Source: Sinotaia quadrata (lineage: Eukaryota > Mollusca > Gastropoda > Architaenioglossa > Viviparidae). From it: DNA of 64,000 nt. Below the pieces are notes generated by a model. That model was given only the letters and a program-made list of their open reading frames with translations, searched no databases and was not told the DNA's origin. Where the stretch lies: positions 67,136,835 through 67,200,834 of the forward strand of contig CM054178.1 in NCBI GenBank assembly GCA_028829895.1. The letters are read 5' to 3'. Shown here piece after piece: positions 1-12,000 of the stretch; the stretch's first letter is position 1, and each line of letters starts with the position of its first letter. The translations under genes were made by a program, and so were the position numbers.

Positions 1-71
1 AAACTTTGATGTCACTTTAACATAGCAAAAATAAGGCAAAGCATATTTTAAACTGAAAAAATATATTCCAG

Positions 72-3000
72 GCCCCACCTCATCTAGCACGATTTTGGCA
101 AACTTGTGTGGAAATAATTTCATCAAGTCAACATATACAAGCAGTAGTAGATCAGTGCTACTTCACTTTCACTCTGATTCTCGCTCAACTGCCACTGGTT
201 TTCGGCTCAACTACACCAACACTGCCACTCAAGGTATGTCTGTGAGAAGAGAGCAAAACACCGTTGGGAAGGAATTGAATTAATAATGATATTCTGTACA
301 AAGAGTTAATGTGCATTATTGAACAGAAGATTTTTCATCTTTCTGTTTGGGCAGACAATAAATATATATTGTTGTTTATCATAATCATTATAGGAAAAGT
401 GTTTCAAATAATGTGTTAATATGTGCCTATACATTTGATGTTAATTAATTCTTTTTATATATTTTATGCATTCACATTTTGATCATATGTTTCACCTCCT
501 TCCTCTTTAGAGAGACCTTCATTTTAAAGCAGGTACCCATCTTATAGTAATCAAATTAATAATTATATTAATTATTCATGACATGGGTATATAAATAATC
601 CTTCAATGTTTAAATCAAAACAAAACATACATATACATGCACACATGTATATACACTGCCTGCCTGCCTGCTGCTGTGTTGGGATGATAAAGAGTCTTAT
701 AGAAGGGGTGTTTATTTTTTGTTCACAAACTTTGTGTCTGTATTTTTTTTTTGTTTTGTTTAGTTTTAGGTTGGATTTTCTGGAGTTAGAGAAAGTAATT
801 AAAATTTTGAAGCTGAGCAAGAATGTAGTAATGACATAGACACTCATTAGTTACTGAACCTGAAATCCATTTGTGTGTGTGGCTCTCAAATTTACTGTTT
901 AAATAGTGGGCTTAAAATGTGTTTGCTTGTGGGTTCCTGTACTCATAGTCTTGGGGGTTTTTTTTACTACAGATATATTTTATCAAGTTGGTGATCTCAT
1001 ATTAGTGGACTTCAATTCCATTTTAGTGAGCTGATCTCACATTAGTTTTAAATACCAGGCTTCAAATCCATTTTAGCAAGCTGATCTCACATTAGTTTTA
1101 AATACCAGGCTTCAAATCCATTTTAGCAAGCTGATCTCACATTAGTTTTAAATACTAGGCTTCAAATCCATTTTAGTGAACTGATCTCACATTACATGTA
1201 GTTTTAAATACCAAGCTTCAAATCCATTATAGTGAGCTGATCTCACATTACATGTAGTTTTAAATACCAGGCTTCAAATCCATTTTAGTGAGCTGATCTA
1301 ATATATATTTACAAAATAGAGGTTTATTTCTGAGTATACATTATTTTACTATAATATTTACAAAATGGATGTTTATTTTTGAGTGTAATAAAAGTAACAG
1401 TTAAAAGACAGATATTCTTTTCTGAACATAAAAACCATTACTTTAATTTAGTACAACATTTGTTTTGTAAGACAGATGTTTAACTCTGAGAGTACAAGAC
1501 ACTACTTTATTTAGTAGAAAATATGAAGTTTCTTTTTATTCCTCCTTTCTCACCTCCAATAATATGTAAAAAAAAAAAAAAAAAAAAAAAAAAATGTATC
1601 AAGTAATTCCTGCCAGAAATGTTTAGCTTTAATATACAAGTAGTTCTCACTTAAAGATTTCCACATTTACACAGTTTTGAATTTTAGTTCTTAATAATCA
1701 CTAATCAGAGTACATCATATTATGAAATAATGTATTTCTTGATGATTTAGATAAAAGGATAAATATTGCTAAATTATAGTTGACCTAGTACTAAGACATT
1801 GAGAAAGTTTGTTATTTCAATCAATAGTGAAGAGTTATAGAGGAAGATTGTTAATTATTAGTAAAGTCATAAAGGAAGATGCTATTTCAATTTTTGTACT
1901 ATTGCCCTATCTCTTGGTTGAATAGTGGAGTTTTGTATAATTACCAACTAGTGGCAATTTGATTTGGATTGGGAAGGGGTTATTGATGGTATGTGAGCAT
2001 TAATCACAACACTAACTAATATATATTGGAAATTTATAATTAGGCATATGTTTCTTTTATGTATTTGTTTTATTTCCAGAAATGGACTCTTGTAACATTT
2101 TTGTTGATTCCTGATGAAAACTAACTGACATTTTGCATTTTAACATAATGTAATGATTTTCTGGTACATTATTAAAAAGTGCATTAGGCACAAACTTCCT
2201 CTTGTGCTCTTGGTTTAACAGAGAAACAGTAGAGTCTTGGTTTAACAGAGAAACAGTAGAGTCTTGGTTTAACAGAGATACAGTAGTAGAGTCTTGGTTT
2301 AACAGAGATACAGTAGAGTCTTGGTTTAACAGAGATACAGTAGAATCTTGGTTTAACAGAGATACAGTAGAGTCTTGGTTTAACAGAGATACAGTAGAGT
2401 CTTGGTTTAACAGAGATACAGTAGAGTCTTGGTTTAACAGAGATACAGTAGAGTCTTGGTCAGTGGCAGTGAAAGGTGCTAGCTTCAAATGCAGAAGATC
2501 GTGGGTTCAAGACCAGACATGATCACTGGGATTTTTGTTCATTGATCCTCACCCTCTCCCTAGCTCAGAAACATTGAGCCGAGTAGTCATGAGAACTCTT
2601 AGGAGAATCATTGCAAATTAACATCATCTGAGCTAAACTGTACCAAGATATCTAAACTAGAAGTTGGCTAAGCCAAACTCAGATAACGCTCAGTGCTGTC
2701 CATTCATTTTTTTTTCTTTTTCTTGTCTGCAGGTTGTGATAAAGATGTGGTTCTCATTCCAGACATGCCTACTACAGTCACCACACCCAACTATCCAAAC
2801 TCCTACCCAAAGTAAAAGATTATTTTCTTATTATTTTATCTTTTGCACTCTGACTAGAGTATCAGATTTTTAATCAGAAATCTAGAGATTTAGAATGAAT
2901 GTAAAATAAGTAGCATAGAAAGACCTCTAAATTGCATTGCATAGAACTGCTTAAATATAGTAATTTAAGTATAGAACTATTGATAAAGTTATAAACTTAT

Positions 3001-6000
3001 GTTGCTGAATGAAAAATTTTGTGAAATGGCAAAACTTTTTAAATTTTCATTTATAATCTTTTTGCCTTGGTTTTTTCAGCATGTTGACTGTATATTTTTG
3101 TAAGCAGTTGTGTTATTTGTTTGTTGTAATATTCAATTTCAAAATAAACATGTGCTGTGTTCTTCTGTGAATGCTTTTCAAACAGCAATATTCAATGTTC
3201 CTGGAGAATATTTGCACAGAAAGACTTCATCATTACCATGACAGTTCTTGATATTCAACTTCCAGGGTGCCAGGACAGTGCCAGTGTTTATGATGGTGGG
3301 TCATCATATTTTGAATCTGTTGTCTGACTGGTGGGCATAATGTTTTGTACCTGTTGTCTAATTGGTCATAATGTTTTTTTGCCTACACTCTGATCGATGG
3401 TCATAATTTTTGGTATCTGTTGTATAATTGATGAGTTAATCATGCAGAATATGCACATTAATTATTTGTCAGGTGTATTTGTTGATCTATCATGCTTATG
3501 GTGGGTCTTTATTATACTAATACATTACATTGCCTAATAGGCAAGTAATTGACATAGTTGTACATTTATTAAGTTATTAGTGTATCTATATGTTAAATTG
3601 TATATTTTTAGATCATTGTTTTATCAGCATTTTTTATTGCTTGATATAATGGTCCATTGATTACAAGTACAATATTTTGTCTGACTGGGAGTTCTTTGTT
3701 GAATCTGTCCAGTTTTAAATCTAACTAGCAGATCATTTATGCATCTGTACATTTTATCATCTGATTTGGATCATCCATTTACCTACATAAAATACATATT
3801 CTCCATTTTGTGGATTACTGTTATATTCATAAATTTTATTATCTGACTAGTAAATTATTGTTTGTATACCTGTACATTTTGTTAACCAGTTGGCATTGGG
3901 TTAACTACTTATGTACTGCTTGCTTTAATGCCTGATTGATTGTTTGCATCAGTGCTAGAAGATCAACATTTTATTGCATTTAAGTTGTTAAATTGTTAGA
4001 CTTGGTGACGGACTAATACCGACTTTAGAAAACGGAAAAAGAGAGGCACAGCAAAATTAAGTTTTTCCTCTTAGAATTTCATATAAAATTTCTTTTGATT
4101 ATTAGCACAGCATTTACAGAATATATTTAACAGATTTGTAAAACATTTTGAGAAAAGAAAACTGTGTGTAAAACCATTATGAAAACAGAATTTTAAAAAA
4201 ATGAAACATATACAGTTAAAACCCTACAGTAATATATAGAATACATAGCATCAGGAACTCCTCATGTTGAGTACATATTGAATAAATAACATACTGAGGT
4301 CATAGCATATTTATGACCAAATATTGATGGCAGAGAATGTAGAGAACTGAAGTTTCTGAGAACATAGCATATTGAATATCTTACATTCTGAGAACATAGC
4401 ATATTGAATATCTTACATTCTGAGAACTTAGCATATTGAATATCTTACATTCTGAGAACTTAGCATTTTGAATATCTTACATTCTGAGAACTTAGCATAT
4501 TGAATATCTTACATTCTGAGAACTTAGCACCTTTAAAAAGATTAGTATATTGAGACAGAATACCAAAAACAGAGCATAACAGGAACAGGGCATATTTAAA
4601 ATGTAACTTTTTAAGACTGCAGCATGTTAAGAACAGAGTGTATTTAAAACAAGTATATTACTATATTGGGAGTAGATAGAGCAGGTGTTAAACAATTTTA
4701 ATGTAAGTTGATACCTGCTGTGCTAATAATAATAGTATAATAGATAGTAAGAGTGACTGCAGTACTCATGCAAATTATAATTAATCACTTTTAGAACAGA
4801 AAGTGTACTAACAGTCCAAATAAGTAAAATAATTAATTAGGCAGTTGAAATGAGCCTATTCATAGACAAGATGAAGTCAGTATTAAATTCTTTTTAAAAG
4901 TACAGTCTTTCAAGGATTCACTAAACTGCGTAAATGGAAAAAAAAACTTTATTTTGTTGTGTGGCTGAATCTTTATGAAACAGATGCTTATGTCTAAATA
5001 TGCACTCATGATTGTGGTGCTATTCTTATGAAAATTTGTTTTATATCAGGAAATTCAGAGAACAGCAGGCATCTGGGAAAAATTTGCCAGTATGGAACTC
5101 CAAAGTTTTATGTGACCACTGGTCCAAATATGTACATCACCTTTTCATCTCAGACTTCAGCATCTAATTACAAGGGATTCCTGCTAAACATTGACAGCAA
5201 ACCAGGTAATATGACTTGTTGCATATGTTCTCTCCTTCATTTGGTTTTAGGTGTTTTTGTGAAATTTTGAGAAAACAAAAGGAAATTCAAGATCTTATAT
5301 TTACATTACTTATCTTTCACTTCAAAATGATCATTGTGTATGCAGAGTGAACAATCATCTTAGATCTCTTCTAATGGTGAACAGTCTGAATTTGAAAATT
5401 CATCAAATGAAATGGATATTTGTCAGTGGCAGGCTCCTAACCTTTTGTGCAAAAATACTTAATAAACATCTAAAGAAAATAATGCTAGAGTTGCAAACCT
5501 ACCTTGCTGTTTCAAATAGAATTGCAACCATTTCTTGTGGCTTCAGATGGAGTTGTAACCGTTTCTTGTTGCTTCAGATAGAGTTGTAGCCCTTTCATGA
5601 TTCTTCATATAGAGCAGCAGCACTTTCAAGCTGCTGTACAATGAATTGTGTTACCCTTTCAAGGTGCTCCAGATAGAGTTGTGGCCCTTTCATGCTGCTT
5701 TCAGTAGAGAAGGATTTTTATTGCATTAATTATTTTACACAGAAGGTAGGCATCTATATTACCATCTCCTGCATTTTCTTTTTTACATTTTGCATATACA
5801 CAGTCATTTAAATGGTGACATACCTTGTACTACATGCTCATTGAAGTGGTAAATATTTACTATTTTATTGATTTCAGATATCATGCGATGTGATGGCCAG
5901 GTGATGAACGTTTATGCTTACCCCACTGTAAATAATATCACCTCACCAAATTATCCAAATAATTACAAACCGTAAGTGCTGCCTCCTTGTACTTGTCACT

Positions 6001-9000
6001 TCACTCATTAAAATGAGTTAATTGAGTAATGAACAGAGATGTTACTGTATAATGAACTGATAATTTAAGGAGCTAATTTATAAACTTGATAAAGTAATGA
6101 TTAATTACTTAAATGGTGGTGAATTGATGAGTTGATTAGAAATTAACCCATGAGGTAATGAGTTCACTGATTAATTGCCATAAAAATGTCCAGCATAATG
6201 CCCACTTTTTCTTTTAATTTACATTTAACAGTTATCTAGCTGTGTACAAATATTAACTATGAATCCATAGTTTGGGAATGTTTACGCAAGGTAAATCATG
6301 GCACCAAAGATAACTGAATTTAAAATTAATGCATCAAAATGCTCCATATTCATGCAGAAATATCCCTTTTCTATAAGACTGTTTACCTTAAACCCCCTTT
6401 CTGAAATTACCATATGAGACATAGTGACAGTCAGGTTTGATGGATGCTCAAAGAAACTGTTAACCAGCACATTCTTTGAGAACCACACCCTGTTTATCAT
6501 TTTAATTTGCTGGAATGGATAAAAGGGAGGGATGGAGGAAGTAAGAATGTCAATACCATAAATATATGATATGTTTAAGGTGTCCAATCCAATATATGAG
6601 ATGCAGGCACCTGTCTCTACACACACACACACACACACATATATGACTGGTTAATCTATTACAGTATTTGATGAGGATAAAGTTGGGATGTTGATGATTA
6701 TTGATTATATATAGATAATATAAAATTAAATAGTCAGGGTGCATATTATGTGTGATACAGAATGTTCTTTGTGTTACTGGAGTACACACTACTATTTGTT
6801 TTGCTGGAGTACAAACTATTATTTGTGTTGCTGAAGTACAGAATGATTTTTGTGCTAATGGAGTATAGAATGTAATTTGTGTTACAGGAGTTTTACAGGA
6901 GTATATAATATTTGTGTTGCTGGAGTACAGAATGTTATTTGTGTTACAGGAGTGCAGAATGTCATTGTGTTACAAGAGTAATGTTATTTGTGTTACAAGA
7001 GTACAGAATGTTATTTGTGTTACAGGAGTACAGAGTGTTATTGTATTACAGAAATACAGGATGTTATTTGTGTTGAGTACAGAATGTTATTGTATTACAG
7101 GAGCACATATAATGTTATTTGTATAGAGTACAGAATGTTATTTGTATTACAGAAATACAGAATGTTTATGGCACATCCAGGCTGTGAACTTCAATCATTC
7201 AGTCCAACTTATCATTAATGATTTAAACTTGGAATCCTCATATACCTGCAACTTTGACAGCCTGAGTATTTATGATGGTAGGTTTTTAAAATATAATATT
7301 CTTAGGGTTTTTGACAGTGTGAGTATTTATGATGGTAAGTTTTTAAAAATTAATATACTTAGGGTTTTTGATAGCATGAGAATTTTTGATGGTATGTTTT
7401 TAAAATTAATATACTTCGGGGGGGGGGGGGGGGGGTTGACAGCCTGAGTATTTGTGATGGTAGGTTTTAAAATTAATATACTTAAGGTTTTTGACAGCAT
7501 GAGAATTTATGATGGTCACTGGGAAAATGTGCTTAATTTGTGGGGGTTGACAGCTTCTGTACTTATGAAAGTCATTGAAAAAGCAAGCAACCAATTTTTA
7601 GAGTATATTTTTTTAACAGCTTCACTACTTGTATTTATGATTGTCAGTAAAAAACGTGTACATATTTCTATTTTGACAGCTTCACTCTTTATGAGTGTAA
7701 GCGAAAAACATGTACATATTTCTATTTTGACAGCTTCAAAATTTATGATAGCTTGCAATGGGTATAATTTGGCAGGGAAATGACTGTATTTATGATGGTT
7801 AGTGATAAAATACTGGCATAAAATTTGTTAGTTAATAGTCTCATTATATTTATGATGGACAATAAAATAAATCCAGATTATTTCTTTAAAATGCTTGTAA
7901 AATACAAAAACTGATTATTTTCCTTAGCAAATATACATACAAGTCTAAACATGAACAAGCAGACATTCATACTTGCCACAAAATCTTTATATTCACAGCA
8001 TATTCAAGATGTCTGAAAGCATTGCTCTCACAATTGTACTTTTTAATCTTTGCTTTATGTCTATTTTGATGAGCGGGGAAAAACTTGTTTTTCAAGTCAT
8101 TTTGATTATTTTAAAGTTACAGGTATTATAGTAATTCATGATTATTATTATTCTTTAAATTTGTTAGTTATTAATTATGCCTTCTGAAATAAAAGTTTAC
8201 ACAGACTTACCCTTAGAAAAGCAAGATAAATCCTCGCTATATCTTCGCTATAGAGAATACAGTTCTGACTTTATCAATAGCCATACATTATTATTAGCTC
8301 AACAAGTTATTTCCCTGTTTATGTACATAATCTTGCTAGAGTATTGTGATGCATTGTAACATATGATTAAAGCTTTACCAATTCTTCTAACTAGAATTTC
8401 AAAAAATCTCCTAATGCAGAGCTGCTTTCTGGCAACTGGGATACATGCCAAGAGCTATTTAGCAATGAAAGTATTCCATAATTGTATTTCCTGAGCTAGT
8501 AACAAATAGTGGACTTCTGTAAAAATCTTCTTGACTCTCATTAAATAATTTTCGCACAGTCTATCATAAAAAGCAGAGAAAAAGCATCTTGTTCACAGCA
8601 ACACCTATTACGCTACCAAGGCAAAGCGCTCACAAACAAACGATATGGGTTACACAAATGTATCCCTGGCTGTTTTTTGCAAGTTAATTCACTTAATTAA
8701 AGGTTCTGTTCCTCAGTTATCAATACCATAGATACACATTAACAAGCCAACAGTCAATCCTTATTTCAGTAGTACTCCTCTAGTATCCTGTTGTATCAGA
8801 TTACAAGAGTTAATTTACATCAAGATGCATTGTCTTGTATCAGATTTGATTGAAATGGCATTCTTTTACAGGAAGTGATGACTCAGGTACCCTTTTGGGC
8901 AAAATCTGCACCACAACCCCAGGAAGGACATTTTGGAGCCTTGGGCCAGACATGTTTCTCAAGTTCACTTCTGACTCTAGTCGTGAATTAAGTGGGTTCA

Positions 9001-12000
9001 AGCTAAGTTACAGTTCTTCATCAGAATACCACACTTCTACTGAGAAAGGTAACAATATTTAGCTGCAATATGTTTTTAAATTTTGTCCTTTTAAACGCAA
9101 CAAGATCTGTTTAATTTGCTTTTTATAAAGTAATGTTTGCACGAGTACTCTTATGCAACTTCGAAATGAGCACTTGCTGACAATGCAATAGCAAGACTAT
9201 ATACTGAGCAGTTGCAAATAGTGAGAATGTAACTATAAACTGAGTGTTTGCTTCTGTGTGACTATAAACAGCAATTGCTAATAGTGCAACTATAAACAGC
9301 GATTGCTAATAGTGCAACTATAAACAGCGATTGCTAATAGTGCAACTATAAACAGCGATTGCTAATAGTGCAGCTATAAACAGCAATTGCTAATAGTGCA
9401 ATTATAAACAGCGATTGCTAATAGTGCGATTATAAACAGCAATTGCTAATAGTGCAACTATAAACAGCGATTGCTAATAGTGCAACTATAAACAGCGATT
9501 GCTAATAGTGCAGCTATAAACAGCAATTGCTAATAGTGCAATTATAAACAGCGATTGCTAATAGTGCGATTATAAACAGCGACTGCTAATAGTGTGATTA
9601 TAAACAGCAATTGCTAATATTGCATTATAAACACCATTTGCTAATAGTGCAATTATAAACAGCAATTGCTAATATTGCATTATAAACAGCAATTGCTAAT
9701 AGTGTGATTATAAACAGCAATTGCTAATAGTGCAATTATAAACAGCGATTGATAATAGTGTGATCATAAACAGCGATTGCTAATAGTGCGATTATAAACA
9801 GCTATTGCTAATAGTATGACTATATACTGAGTGATTGCCAATAGTATGACTATATACTGAGTGATTGCCAATAGTTTGACTATATACTGAGTGATTGCTA
9901 ATAATACAATTATAAACTGAGCAAGACAATAATAGTGCAGCTATAAACTGAGAAATTGCTGATAGTATGACTATATACTGAGTGATTGCCAATAGTATGA
10001 CTATATACTGAGTGAGTGCCAATAGTATGACTATATACTGAGTGAGTGCCAATAGTATGACTATATACTGAGTGAATGCTAATAATACAATCATAAACTG
10101 AGCAAAACTATAATAGTGCAGCTATAAACTGAGAGATTGCTAAAAGTGTGATTATAAACTGAGTGATTGTTAATAGTGCAACTATAAACAGCAATTGCTA
10201 TAGTGAGACTATAAATATATAAAAATTATAATACAAGAATTTTGATTATCGACTAGACTGTTGTAGTGTTTGTTCATTGTCCATACATAGCTATAGCTTG
10301 ATAATGTTCTTTAACATTGGCAAGACCTGAGTCACCATTGTGTTGGAAAGAAAACCGAGTGTGGTTTGATGAATTCTTTTTTAACTGATGTTTGAATGAT
10401 CTCAAAGACTGTTTGCTGCAATAAACAATACAATCTTCCCTCTGAAATTGCACCATCATCACCATAAGATTGTTATTGCCATTTGATACAATGTCATTTC
10501 CTGTCAACATTGTTATTGCCATATGATACAATGTCATTTCCTGTCAACATTGTTATTGCCATATGATACAATGTCATTTCCTGTAAACATTGTTATTGCC
10601 ATATGATACAATGTCATTTCATGTCAAAATTGTTATTGCCATATGATACAGTGTCATTTCATGTCAACATTGTTATTGCCATATGATACAATGTCATTTC
10701 ATGTGTCAACATTGTTATTGCCATATGATACAGATTCATTTCCTGTCAACAGGCTTTACTGAAAGTAGTAGTGGTACAGACACCGGAACTGTGGTTGGTG
10801 GTATTTTAGGGGCAGCATGCTTCCTTGTGCTTGCAAATGGAGTTTTCTTTTGTTCCCTGAAATACATCAAACGTAGACGATCCCCTGAGCCACCTAGAAC
10901 TCGGAGACCAAGTCGCAGGACATCAGGGGAGCATGGCAATGCAGTTTTCTTTATGTCCCCAGTAATTGTCAACCAGATGACTCCACCACCATATCCTGGA
11001 GTTGCAAATCTTGGATACACTCCAGATGACCTACCTCCCACTTATCAAGGTGTTTGTCTGCTGTATTACATTGCACAGTATTTTTTCTGTTAATAGCCAT
11101 TACCCTCTCCCCCTCACACACTACAAATTCACACTAAACTACTTGCCACTTAATGGATATACCTTCCTATGATGTGCTGATGGTGTGCAAGTTTTGATGC
11201 CTAGGTAAAATATGGAAAATTTTATTTTAATATAAATAGGGCTAATTTTTCATTCAGTTTTATAGCATTATGAGAAGAGAATAGTGCAAAAAATGAGAGC
11301 ACCCCCTACGTTAAGAAGAAGCACTCAAGGACTATAAATAGGGAGAAGACATAAAATAATTCACAGGTCAAATTACTATAAAGTGCCACATTTTACCAAA
11401 AAGTACCCAGACATGACACATCACAAGCCCTACAGAGGACCGCTTACAGCAGCAAGTACACAGTCCTCATCACGTCACGATCAATCAACCTTTTCCAGAC
11501 CTATCTTTCAAATACTAACATAGCGCTCTACACTCTATCCAAAGGACAAACTATCCATTTGGGGAACATCACGCACACGCCTCATCATGATACGATTGTT
11601 AGACTGATTGGTATTTATCAGAACAATCAAATCAACCTACCAACATATACACCCATGGCTTTTTATGGAAATCACACAAGCAAGAAACCATACAAGTGTC
11701 AAAGGGAGGCTGATCCTGACTACCAACAACCTTTCTCCAGTTAACCCAAGTAGCAGACCTGTTGCTCTTAATGAAAGGAGAAAAACACTTCTCACCAACA
11801 ATTCTGAGACACCCAGAACACCAATCAGCAAACAGGATCACCTCAACTTCAATTTCAACTGCGTGAGCTCAGAGCGCCGCAACCTAAAACAGACACATCC
11901 AAGAAGAGGAAGAAAGACACTTTCAAAATACACCAAAACAAAAAAGGAAAGCTTTTGCCTCTTACTCTCACCTAAAGTAAACTCAACACTAGCTATAGAA

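Noticed and set aside
2057..2522. ORFs of 143 and 106 codons on both strands
   Set aside because: Direct translation of the 27-bp minisatellite.
7406..7758. - strand ORFs across the exon 6 donor array
   Set aside because: They are antisense readings of the tandem copies.
9240..9810. Regular short direct repeats that superficially resemble a CRISPR array
   Set aside because: There are no unique spacers, the units are contiguous, and the DNA is eukaryotic.
10736..11041. 101-codon - strand ORF
   Set aside because: It is the shadow of the CUB transmembrane exon, whose frame has a clear membrane helix, PPxY motifs and matching splice phases.
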